Assembly (NCBI GenBank): GCA_964645765.1
Contig: CAZYBE010000002.1
Location: forward strand, 1 to 64,000
Length of the DNA: 64,000 nt
Source of the DNA: CAZGMN01 sp964645765
Lineage (GTDB): Bacteria; Acidobacteriota; Aminicenantia; Aminicenantales; Aminicenantaceae
Direction of reading: 5' to 3'
Shown: in pieces, positions 31,157-39,109 of the stretch
Numbering within the stretch: the stretch's first letter is position 1
Layout: each line of letters opens with the position of its first letter
The notes under the pieces: model-generated
Seen by the model: only the letters and a program-made list of their open reading frames with translations
Databases searched by the model: none
What the model was told of the DNA's origin: nothing
Made by a program: the position numbers and the translations under genes

Positions 31157-32101
31157 TCAGGAAGAATAGAGCCATTGAATCCATGTCCACTCTTCCCGAA
31201 GTCCTTCAGGAAGTCGTGTTTGAGGCTTGAAGCCGAGGTCTCTCTTTGCCTTTTCGATAGAGGCATATGTATCAAGCACATCTCCCAGTTGTCTTTCCTT
31301 CTGTTTTTTCCTGATCTTTTTCTGACAAATGGATTCGACGAGCGGGAATATCTCTTCAAGTCTTATCCGGCATCCCCCTCCAATATTATAGACTTCACCA
31401 GCTTTCCCCCTATCAAGACAGGCGATATTGCTTTCTATGACATCGTCGATATAGGTGAAATCTCTGGTCTGTTTTCCGTCGCCATAAAGGGATATCTTAG
31501 CATTTTCCAGCATGGCCTTGAAAAATCTATGAAAAGCCATGTCTGGACGCTGACCGGGTCCATAAACAGTGAAAAACCTCAGCGAGACGGCGGGGAGACC
31601 ATAATTCCTGTAGTAAAGAAGGCAGAGGTTCTCAGCAGCAAGCTTGGTCACTCCATAAGGGGAGAAAGGACGGAGTTGACTTGTTTCTGACATGGGAAGA
31701 TCAGGGCAGAGCCCATAAACCGAGGAAGAAGAGGCATATACGAATTTCTTAAGCTTCGTATTTTTCGCGGCCTCCAACAGCTTCTGGGTTGCTTCAATGT
31801 TGTTTCTGGTATAGAGAGAGAAGTTTTTGCCCCAGCTTGTCCTAACTCCGGGCTGGGCAGCGTGATGGAAAATAATGTCAGCTTTCTCCACGATTTCTTT
31901 TAAGTCCAGCCGGTTCAGGTCCCCGATGATGAGTTTAAAATTCTTCTTTCCCCTCAGGGATTCAATGTTTCGCTCTTTTATCCATCTCGGATAGAAATCG
32001 ACAAAAGAATCAATTCCTGTGACCTTGAAGCCCTCTTTGAGGACCCTCAGGCAGAGGCGGGACGCGATGAATCCTGCTGCTCCGGTGACCAAACAGTTCA
32101 T
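31157..32101 (-). CDS. NAD-dependent sugar epimerase/dehydratase
   Basis: A 314-residue extended SDR. The NAD motif VTGAAGFIASRL is at about 5-16 (last glycine replaced by alanine), the SSSSVYG strand near 123, the YxxxK catalytic pair in FSPYGVTKLAAE near 149, and RDFTYIDDV near 214. The best match is the UDP-glucuronate/UDP-glucose 4-epimerase group. It converges on the preceding GT-C gene with 26 bp between stops. It supplies a nucleotide sugar for the surrounding glycan genes. The precise substrate is not readable. Confidence 0.88.
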   Translation of the reverse strand: MNCLVTGAAGFIASRLCLRVLKEGFKVTGIDSFVDFYPRWIKERNIESLRGKKNFKLIIGDLNRLDLKEIVEKADIIFHHAAQPGVRTSWGKNFSLYTRNNIEATQKLLEAAKNTKLKKFVYASSSSVYGLCPDLPMSETSQLRPFSPYGVTKLAAENLCLLYYRNYGLPAVSLRFFTVYGPGQRPDMAFHRFFKAMLENAKISLYGDGKQTRDFTYIDDVIESNIACLDRGKAGEVYNIGGGCRIRLEEIFPLVESICQKKIRKKQKERQLGDVLDTYASIEKAKRDLGFKPQTRLPEGLREEWTWIQWLYSS

Positions 32102-32308
32102 ATCAGAGTGATGTCTTTGTAAAGATGGGATGAAGCTTGAAGATGGATAAAACTAAAATTTTGCTCCTCAGCCATTCTGACAACTTATCTGATTTTTATA
32201 AAGTCTCTATACCATAGATTCATGGCTAAGTAAACAGGTAAATAATAAAAAATAAAATTTGAAATAAAAAATAGTTATGTTATAAAATTTAATAGAAATC
32301 TAAAAATA

Positions 32309-33169
32309 ATGGAAACAAATGTTGTTGTCTCTGTAGTCATTCCAGCTTATAACGAAGAAGAAGGCATTGAAAAGGTCTTGACCGAGCTGAAGTCACTGGA
32401 TCTTGGAAAAAATAGCGAAATTATCGTTGTTGATGATGGTTCTACAGATCAGACTTTTGCAAAAGCCTCAATCCAAGGCGTTAAAGTTATCCGTCATGAA
32501 CAAAATCTCGGCTATGGAGCTGCTTTGAAAACAGGAATTCGTCATGCAAAAAATGGAATTATTGTTATTATTGATGCCGATGGAAGCTACCCGACAAAAA
32601 ATATTCCACTCATTTTAGAAAATGCTAAAGACGCAGATATGGTTGTCGGAGCAAGGATAGGAAAAAAAGTTCACATCCCGCTTTTTCGCAGACCCGCCAA
32701 GTGGTTTATCAACAAGCTTGCCAATCGTCTTTCAGGGACAAGAATTCCAGACCTTAACTCAGGCCTAAGAGCCATGCGGAAGGAGATCCTCGAACGTTTC
32801 TACTCAATTATTCCAAGCGGCTTTTCTTTTACGACAACACTAACCCTTGCCTTTCTGACCAATGGATATTCAGTAAAATTTATTCCGATTGAATACTATA
32901 AGCGGAAGGGAAAGTCAAAAATTCATCCGATTAAAGACACTTTTAATTTTATTCAACTGGTGATACGAACTGTCATGTACTTCGAACCCTTAAAAATCTT
33001 CCTTCCGTTGAGCCTTTTTTTCTTCATAGCAAGCGCTACGGTTCTGATTGTTAGCTGGCTATTAGGTCGGTTGATGGATGTCACCACCATAATCCTTTTT
33101 GTCGCAGGTGTCCAATTGCTGGCTATTGGTATGATCGCTGATCTTATTGACAAACGGGAACGACTGTAA
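32309..33169 (+). CDS. GT2 polyprenyl-phosphate sugar transferase (DPM-like)
   Basis: A 286-residue protein. GT-A glycosyltransferase motifs: SVVIPAYNEEEGIEKVLTEL at about 8-27, IIVVDDGSTDQTF near 38 and VIIDADGSYPTKN near 91 (the DXD-like site). Two C-terminal transmembrane segments (about 231-252 and 258-278) anchor it. It resembles dolichol-phosphate mannosyltransferases and should make the lipid-linked sugar used by the GT-C enzymes of the cluster. It is divergent from the epimerase, with 207 AT-rich bases between that probably hold both promoters. Confidence 0.9.
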   Translation: METNVVVSVVIPAYNEEEGIEKVLTELKSLDLGKNSEIIVVDDGSTDQTFAKASIQGVKVIRHEQNLGYGAALKTGIRHAKNGIIVIIDADGSYPTKNIPLILENAKDADMVVGARIGKKVHIPLFRRPAKWFINKLANRLSGTRIPDLNSGLRAMRKEILERFYSIIPSGFSFTTTLTLAFLTNGYSVKFIPIEYYKRKGKSKIHPIKDTFNFIQLVIRTVMYFEPLKIFLPLSLFFFIASATVLIVSWLLGRLMDVTTIILFVAGVQLLAIGMIADLIDKRERL

Positions 33170-33319
33170 TGTTCTTTCCCGTTAAATAAATGCCCATTTT
33201 ACTTCGAGCAAAATCGCTCCTCATAAAAGATACAAGGGAATATAAAGCTTTTCAACGAAAACAGATTATGCGGCCGTTGAATAAACCTTTTTAAACTTAA
33301 TGAATAGAAGATGTAGCCG

Positions 33320-34765
33320 ATGAAAATACTCCTGATTAATCCTCCCAGATGGAATGAATTGGTTGGCAAAAATCCTTCGATTATAGAAGAGCATCGAGGA
33401 TTTAATCCTCCGTTGGGTTTACTCTATCTTGCCTCGATAATAAAAAAATTCACAAATTTTGAACTCGAGGTTTTTGATGCTCAACCTCTCAAGCTAACCT
33501 ACCTTCAATTAGAAAATCAATTTAGAGGAAAATCCCTTGATGCTGTTGGAATCTCCACAATGACTTTCACGCTTATCGACGCTTACAAAACAGCCAAGTT
33601 GATAAAAAGGATCATGCCTAACACAAAAATTATCCTGGGGGGAACTCACATTCATCTTTTTCCACAGGAGACGATAAGTCTTGATGGTGTTGATCTGGCC
33701 TTTATGGGAGAGGCGGAATTTTCCTTCCTAGAATTCCTGAAAAATTTTGACAATTCCTCTCACTTTCCGAAAATCCCAGGTCTCGTTTATAAAAATACTT
33801 CCGGGGAAATTAAAAAAAATGATTTTGTTCCTCTTGACAATCTCGATGATCTACCCTTTCCGGATAGAAGTCTCATGGATATCAAACACTATAATTCTCT
33901 ATTAAGCAAAGGCTTTCTTTCGACGACGATCATCAGCAGCAGGGGTTGTCCCTTTAAATGCGCTTTCTGCGATAGGGCTATCTCCCCCATTACTTCTCAT
34001 TTTCGATGGAGAAGCGCAAAAAATGTGGTCCAGGAAATCTGTGAATGCGTTGAGCTCGGCATCAAAGATTTTCTCTTCTACGATGACACTTTTACTGTAA
34101 GGAGAGAAAGAGTTTTAGAAATCTGTGAAGAAATCATCAAGAATAAGTTAGATATAAGATGGGATATAAGGACTAGAGTCGACCTCGTCGATGAAGAAAT
34201 GCTGAAGATGTTAAAAAAGGCTGGGTGCGGGGCCATTCATTACGGAGTAGAGGCAGGGAATGACAAGATGTTGAAAGTGATCAAAAAAGGCTTCACTGTA
34301 AAAAAAGTGAAAGAAGTTTTTAAGTTGACAAAAAAGTCTGGAATAGAAAATCTCGCATATTTTATGATTGGTTTACCTTCTGAAAATCTAGAAGATATCC
34401 AGGATACGTTTGATTTGGCAAAAGAATTAAAACCTGACTATGTCCATGCGACTATTTTCTCGCCTTATCCTGGAACAGAACTCTATTATCTGGGCTTGGA
34501 AAAAGGAATCATAAAGAAAGACATCTGGAAAGAATTCGCACAGGATCCAATGGAAGGATTCAAAATACCCGTTTGGGAAGAAAAATTTACAAGAGACCAC
34601 CTCTACAAAATGATTGTAAAATTCTACAAGAGCTTTTATCTAAGGCCTTCCTATATCTTGTCCAGGAGTATTAAAGTAAGATCTCGAAGTGAATTTATGA
34701 AAAAAGCAAAGGCAGGACTATCTGTATTATTCATGAAGAAGGAAAAAGTTGATAGGTTGAAATAA
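33320..34765 (+). CDS. B12-binding domain radical SAM protein
   Basis: A 481-residue protein. An N-terminal cobalamin-binding fold (KILLINPPRWNELVG, then LGGTHIHLFPQET near 113) is followed by a radical SAM core with SSRGCPFKCAFCDRAI near 208-223 (CX3CX2C) and YGVEAGNDKMLKVIKKGF near 306. Class-B methylases and many P-methylases and carbon-skeleton enzymes share this layout. In this cluster it may methylate or otherwise modify a sugar or lipid carrier. The reaction is unknown. It stands alone, 150 bp after the GT2 gene. Confidence 0.9.
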   Translation: MKILLINPPRWNELVGKNPSIIEEHRGFNPPLGLLYLASIIKKFTNFELEVFDAQPLKLTYLQLENQFRGKSLDAVGISTMTFTLIDAYKTAKLIKRIMPNTKIILGGTHIHLFPQETISLDGVDLAFMGEAEFSFLEFLKNFDNSSHFPKIPGLVYKNTSGEIKKNDFVPLDNLDDLPFPDRSLMDIKHYNSLLSKGFLSTTIISSRGCPFKCAFCDRAISPITSHFRWRSAKNVVQEICECVELGIKDFLFYDDTFTVRRERVLEICEEIIKNKLDIRWDIRTRVDLVDEEMLKMLKKAGCGAIHYGVEAGNDKMLKVIKKGFTVKKVKEVFKLTKKSGIENLAYFMIGLPSENLEDIQDTFDLAKELKPDYVHATIFSPYPGTELYYLGLEKGIIKKDIWKEFAQDPMEGFKIPVWEEKFTRDHLYKMIVKFYKSFYLRPSYILSRSIKVRSRSEFMKKAKAGLSVLFMKKEKVDRLK

Positions 34766-34917
34766 AAAATATTTCAGCCGAAAAATAATTCCTTAAGAAA
34801 GGTGATCAAATTCTCAACTCGAAAACAAAACCTTTTGACTTTTAAGAAAAGAAGAAGCTTCTTATTAGAAATCTTGGGGCGAAAACTGATACACACGCAT
34901 TAAGTGCTTTTCCATTA

Positions 34918-34995
34918 TCATGGCGAGCCCGAAGGGCGTGGCCATCTTTAGATTAACCTTGTGAGATCGCCGTGTCGCTTCGCTCCTTGCGATGA
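34918..34995. repeat. Dispersed palindromic repeat (REP/MITE-like)
   Basis: The sequence from TCATGGCGAGCCCGAAGGGC to CGCTTCGCTCCTTGCGATGA has terminal inverted ends (TCATGGCGAG / TTGCGATGA) and the GAGCGAAGCGAC core common in short non-coding repeats of many bacterial genomes. It lies in the 265-bp space between two convergent genes and holds no frame. Could act as a terminator. Confidence 0.5.
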
Positions 34996-35030
34996 AACTT
35001 TTATTATTTCGTCTGTATTAGTCTCGTACC

Positions 35031-36107
35031 TTAATATCTTTGCCACAGTTCTCCCCACTCAGTCTTCATAAACTCCTTTATCCTTTTCCGGCCGACGGTC
35101 GGATACCAGAGACAATCATGGTAGATGTTGCTGGCTAAAGGAGCCCAGGCAGCGAGGGGCGAATGAAGGAGGAGCTTCTCCAGGGACCGCAGAAATCCTC
35201 TCCTGAGCATCTGGTCACCCCAGATGACGAAACTTCGTTTCACTTTAAACTGAAAATTGAGCTCAGAAATATCGTCGCCCAGAACCTCAATCTCTCCAGG
35301 GTCGCCAACTCCCAGTCCCCTCTCGTGGCACATCCGGATATAGGAGATATCCATCGGCTCAAACCCCATAATCTTGGCCGCAATCGAGTCAACAGCCACA
35401 GAATCCGCGCCGGCCAGGATGATGTTCTTGACCCTGGGCTTCATCGTCCTCGGGCCTGCGCCGTCGCCGCAAACTGTGCCGTCCATCACGCTGAATAATC
35501 CAGGATGAAGCTCTTTCTGCATCAAGACCAGGTCCACCAGGACTTCATGAATGTATTTGTGGGCATAATGTCTCACTTCTTTCAACAAGCCGCCAAAGGC
35601 GTTCTTCACCGCTCCGGTCGTCACCGAATGGCCATGGGTCTTGACTGTCGGAAGATGGATGACGTTTTTGCCGATAAACATCTTCGGTATCTCGATTCCT
35701 TCCGGAAAAATCTGGTCCAATCTCAGCAGCTTGGCCTTGAATTCATAATTGACCCACTCCACATCAGGAAGGGGAATAAAGCGAAGGCCATATTTCTCCA
35801 GGACAGGCATCCACTTGTTATTCTTCGCGCCTTTCACCGGGTTGGTGACAACCGTTTTGTTCTCGACTGGTAACAATTTATCTTTCCTGAACCCATCCTC
35901 CACAAGCGTCTTGACCACGGCCTCAAGCTGCCAGGGCTGGCTGGAGCAGGAAGGAAAATATTTTGTCCAGGAAAGGTTGAGCTTGATCAGCGTCTCATTG
36001 GTCTTCGAGATAACTCTTTCATAGTCCATTAAATGCATCAATTTTTTATAGTCTTCAAGAACGGTCAAGGCCGAAGTTTTTAAAAAGGCGACCTTTGCTT
36101 TAGCCAT
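35031..36107 (-). CDS. DUF362 domain protein
   Basis: A 358-residue protein of the DUF362 family: TLIKLNLSWTKYFPSCSSQP near 39-58, IHLPTVKTHGHSVTTGAVKN near 150-169 and AGADSVAVDSIAAKIMGFEP near 233-252. The terminal ferredoxin found in many members is missing. The function is unknown; some family members are suspected iron-sulfur or sugar-acid-related enzymes. It lies 7 bp downstream of the UbiA-type gene and is probably co-transcribed with it, suggesting a role in the same lipid/glycan pathway. Confidence 0.85.
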   Translation of the reverse strand: MAKAKVAFLKTSALTVLEDYKKLMHLMDYERVISKTNETLIKLNLSWTKYFPSCSSQPWQLEAVVKTLVEDGFRKDKLLPVENKTVVTNPVKGAKNNKWMPVLEKYGLRFIPLPDVEWVNYEFKAKLLRLDQIFPEGIEIPKMFIGKNVIHLPTVKTHGHSVTTGAVKNAFGGLLKEVRHYAHKYIHEVLVDLVLMQKELHPGLFSVMDGTVCGDGAGPRTMKPRVKNIILAGADSVAVDSIAAKIMGFEPMDISYIRMCHERGLGVGDPGEIEVLGDDISELNFQFKVKRSFVIWGDQMLRRGFLRSLEKLLLHSPLAAWAPLASNIYHDCLWYPTVGRKRIKEFMKTEWGELWQRY

Positions 36108-36114
36108 CGACTGA

Positions 36115-36990
36115 CTATCTCAAATAAAGAATCAAACTCGCGGCGACAATCCAGAGAAAGATATCGATGAGGAGAGGCTTGTCCTTGATGATCAATAACT
36201 CAGGGCTTCCTCCCTCAAATTTTTGATGAATAAGATAAAGATAGCGGAAAATGCCGTAAAGGACAAAGGGGACAGTGAAGAGGAGGTTGGATGTCCCGAA
36301 CTTGGCCACCGTTTCTTCAGAGACGGTGTAAAGACAATAGGCAACGACTATCGAGGCCGTGACCACAGCGATCAACTGGTCAAGGAAATAAGGGCTGTAT
36401 TCTTCGAGGATGGGACGGTGCTCGCTGGCCTCTTTTGACAGGAGAACAAGCTCATGCCTTCTTTTGCTCAAAGCCAGAAAAAGGGCAAGGAGTGTGCTGC
36501 AGATGAGGAGCCAGGAAGAAAGAGTCACTTTGATCGCCAGGCCTCCAGCCACAACCCGGATGAGAAAGCCGGCAGCGATGACAAAGACATCGAGGATGAC
36601 GACATGCTTCAGCCATAAAGAATAGGCAACCTGAAGGAAGAAAAAGATGACCGAGATGAGCAGGAAAGGCCAGTTCAGGGAGGCAGCAATGATAAGGCCC
36701 AAAAGACCCAGAACGCCGAATGAGAATAGGGCATAGGATTTTTTCAGCCTCCCTGAGGCTAAGGGTCTTTTTGACTTTAAGGGATGGCGTTTATCCTCTT
36801 CCAGGTCTTGAAGGTCGTTAAAAATATAGAAAGAACTGGAGAGAAGACAGAAGGAAATAAAAGCAACGATCGTTTTTCCAAGCAGAGAGAGATTGAGGAT
36901 ATTCTGGGAAAAAATTATGGCAGCAAAGATAAAAAGGTTTTTGATCCATTGCTGAGGACGGGAGGTGATGAAGATTTCTTTGGCGACCAT
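36115..36990 (-). CDS. Polyprenyl-phosphate phosphoribosyltransferase (UbiA family)
   Basis: A 291-residue protein with 8-9 transmembrane segments. Hallmarks of decaprenyl-phosphate phosphoribosyltransferase: RPQQWIKNLFIFAAIIFS at about 11-28, YIFNDLQDLEEDKRHPLKSK near 55-74 (NDxxDxxxDxxHP) and LKHVVILDVFVIAAGFLIR near 127-145. It transfers phosphoribose from PRPP to a polyprenyl phosphate, the first step to polyprenyl-phosphoryl-arabinose or -ribose donors. This fits the GT-C enzymes in the cluster. The later oxidase/reductase pair of that pathway is not in the window. Confidence 0.9.
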   Translation of the reverse strand: MVAKEIFITSRPQQWIKNLFIFAAIIFSQNILNLSLLGKTIVAFISFCLLSSSFYIFNDLQDLEEDKRHPLKSKRPLASGRLKKSYALFSFGVLGLLGLIIAASLNWPFLLISVIFFFLQVAYSLWLKHVVILDVFVIAAGFLIRVVAGGLAIKVTLSSWLLICSTLLALFLALSKRRHELVLLSKEASEHRPILEEYSPYFLDQLIAVVTASIVVAYCLYTVSEETVAKFGTSNLLFTVPFVLYGIFRYLYLIHQKFEGGSPELLIIKDKPLLIDIFLWIVAASLILYLR

Positions 36991-37182
36991 CTGGGTTAAG
37001 TATTTTTATATATTTATTGGCCCAAGAATTCAAATAATTATTATTTTTAATTTTCAAAACCGTTCGATTCCCCGGCAAGTCAAGATTTTTTAAAGGAAGC
37101 ATCTGTAAGTCCGTGATATGAAAAGGCTCGGGCTGGGTGTCGAGAAAACCGATGGAAAAAATCTAACATTTTAAAAAACCTC

Positions 37183-37210
37183 TTGACAAAAAACACTTTC
37201 ATAATATAAT
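37183..37210 (+). promoter_or_regulatory. Sigma70-type promoter of the 37.2-38.2 kb operon
   Basis: Consensus TTGACA (37183-37188) and TATAAT (37205-37210) with a 16-bp spacer, 45 bp upstream of the first start codon. Both boxes are perfect. Confidence 0.8.
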
Positions 37211-37211
37211 T

Positions 37212-37228
37212 ACTTTGTTTTACAAAGT
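37212..37228. promoter_or_regulatory. Palindromic operator candidate at the transcription start
   Basis: ACTTTGT-TTT-ACAAAGT, a perfect 7-bp inverted repeat starting 2 bp after the -10 box, so it overlaps the likely +1. A winged-helix regulator is encoded by the second gene of the operon, and autorepression is the simple reading. Confidence 0.6.
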
Positions 37229-37254
37229 GCTTTATAAATTAAAAAGGAGGAGAG

Positions 37255-37851
37255 ATGGACGAGCAACAAGCAAGAGAAGAGATTCACCTCATCAAAGAAA
37301 TGGTGGAAAAAACGAGGAAGACCACTGCTGAATCCGGCACTTTGTTCATCTTCTGGGGATTCTTGATCATTGTGGCCATTATAGCTATGTACGTTCTGGC
37401 TTACTTTCACAAATTCCACTGGATTTGGGCCAACTGGATTGCCTGTGCCGTTATCGGATGGGGCTATTCTACTTATTATGGAATCCGGCGGGAGCGCTCC
37501 CAGAAGACAAAAACTTATGCCCAGATGACAGTTCAACATTTGAGCATAGCCTGCGGCGTCGGCTATCTATTTGCGGCCTTTGTTTTTCCCTCTTTAAAGG
37601 TCTATTCCTACAGTGTTATCGGTATTTTGGTAGCCTTTATTTCAGGCATCTTGATTTTTGTGCTGGGCGGGATTTATGAATGGAATCTTTTAAAGTGGTG
37701 TGGACTGCTCTGGTGGCTGGGAGCTGTGGGAATGATATTTGTCCCTAATGATTATCGCGGCCTTTGTATTATCCCGCTCATCATCTTTGGCTACCTCGTT
37801 CCCGGGTTTATTCTCCGTTCAAAGTATAAAAGAGAGCAGAGCTCAAAATGA
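37255..37851 (+). CDS. Membrane protein of a two-gene wHTH operon
   Basis: A 198-residue protein. A soluble helical N-terminus (DEQQAREEIHLIKEMVEKTR) is followed by five hydrophobic segments at about 32-52, 57-75, 95-112, 118-139 and 148-186. No domain of known function is recognised. It begins 6-8 bases after AAGGAGGAGAG. Its last 4 bp overlap the start of the regulator gene. The pairing of a small membrane protein with a one-domain DNA-binding protein is common in Acidobacteriota-type genomes; its job is unknown. Confidence 0.8.
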   Translation: MDEQQAREEIHLIKEMVEKTRKTTAESGTLFIFWGFLIIVAIIAMYVLAYFHKFHWIWANWIACAVIGWGYSTYYGIRRERSQKTKTYAQMTVQHLSIACGVGYLFAAFVFPSLKVYSYSVIGILVAFISGILIFVLGGIYEWNLLKWCGLLWWLGAVGMIFVPNDYRGLCIIPLIIFGYLVPGFILRSKYKREQSSK

Positions 37852-38153
37852 CGGCTGAAAAATTTTCTTCCCTTGACCCTGTCATTCACTCTCAAATCCG
37901 GTTGGCAGTCCTTTCAATCCTCATTTCGGTCGAACAGGCGGACTTCAATTATTTGAAAAAGACGATCGGGACCACGGACGGGAATCTGAGCATCCATCTC
38001 TCCAAGCTTGAAGAAGCCGGCTATATCGCCATCAAGAAGTCTTTTCAAGGCAAGAAGCCTTTGACGACCTGTTCCATCACCGAGAATGGGAAGGATGCTT
38101 TTGCCAATTACCTCAAGGCTCTCGAGGATTATATCCCCTCAGCAAAGAAGTAA
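37848..38153 (+). CDS. Winged-helix transcriptional regulator
   Basis: A 101-residue single-domain protein, IHSQIRLAVLSILISVEQAD at about 12-31 followed by FNYLKKTIGTTDGNLSIHLS (recognition region about 32-51) and a beta wing KKSFQGKKPLTTCSIT. This is the ArsR/PadR-like domain that reads palindromic operators as a dimer. It is translationally coupled to the membrane protein upstream and probably binds the ACTTTGT palindrome over their shared promoter. No metal-binding cysteines are evident. Confidence 0.88.
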   Translation: MTAEKFSSLDPVIHSQIRLAVLSILISVEQADFNYLKKTIGTTDGNLSIHLSKLEEAGYIAIKKSFQGKKPLTTCSITENGKDAFANYLKALEDYIPSAKK

Positions 38154-38251
38154 GAAAAGACAGGCTGGCTTAATTATGGAAAAGAAAGGACAGCAAATTT
38201 TTCAATTTAAAAATTGACCGATATTCAATCGAAGAAAAGGAGGCAATAAAA

Positions 38252-39109
38252 ATGGCAAGAAGAACAAGAAAAGAGCATCGAATCATCTCAGGATTAGCCC
38301 AAAGCATGATATTCATTTTTTGGCTGGCGCTTACTCTCACAAGCTTTTCCTGGGCTCATTGCCCTGAAGAGAACTCTTCCCAGACAGAGCAAAGTGCCAA
38401 ATTCATCCAAGCCTTAGAAGAAGCCAAGGCTAAATTACAGGCGGGCCTAAACACCTGGAATGTCGAGCTCCTCAAGGAAAGCAGGAATTTATTTCTAAAT
38501 CTTTTCATGAGACAGAAAGGCGAAAATGCCTACCTTCATTACTATATCTCTCTTGCTGATTTTCGATTGACGACTTTTTATTTTTCCTCGAACAATAAAG
38601 AGGAAGCAGAACGATACAATTCAGAAGCCCAGAAGTACCTGGAGAAAGCCATGGAAATTGACCCAAATTTTGGGGAATCCTTTGCCCTCTATTCCTTCCT
38701 TCTGGGCTATGAGATTGCCCTTCACCCTGAGAGGGCAATGAGCCTTGGCCCAAAGAGCTTTGAATATTCTGCCAAGGCCTTTGAGAAAGACCCCGATAAT
38801 CCCAGAATCAATCTTTTGCAGGGTTTCTCTTTGCTTTATACGCCGGAAGCTTACGGCGGCGGGACGGACAAGGCCATCGGGTTTCTCGAAAAATCCATCA
38901 GCCTTTTTGAGAAAGAAAACATCAAGGATGCGCTTAAACCCTCCTGGGGAAAAGATGAGGCCTACACCTTTCTGGCCAGGGCCTATGCCCAGAAGAAAGA
39001 ATATGAAAAGGCCCTTGAGCTTCTCAAGAAAGCCCTTGAAGTCAATCCTGAGTTCGGGATGGCCAAAGAGACGCTTCGCAGTCTGGAGAAAGAGAAAAAG
39101 GAGAAATGA
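38252..39109 (+). CDS. Exported TPR protein upstream of TonB receptor
   Basis: A 285-residue protein. An N-terminal signal segment (SMIFIFWLALTLTSFSWA, about 18-35) precedes TPR-like helices: AQKYLEKAMEIDPNFGESFA near 126-145, KSFEYSAKAFEKDPDNPRI near 167-185 and EKALELLKKALEVNPEFGMA near 252-271. It overlaps the TonB-receptor start by 4 bp, so the two are probably made together. It may serve as a periplasmic partner for the receptor's substrate. AAAAGGAGG precedes the start. The substrate is unknown. Confidence 0.82.
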   Translation: MARRTRKEHRIISGLAQSMIFIFWLALTLTSFSWAHCPEENSSQTEQSAKFIQALEEAKAKLQAGLNTWNVELLKESRNLFLNLFMRQKGENAYLHYYISLADFRLTTFYFSSNNKEEAERYNSEAQKYLEKAMEIDPNFGESFALYSFLLGYEIALHPERAMSLGPKSFEYSAKAFEKDPDNPRINLLQGFSLLYTPEAYGGGTDKAIGFLEKSISLFEKENIKDALKPSWGKDEAYTFLARAYAQKKEYEKALELLKKALEVNPEFGMAKETLRSLEKEKKEK

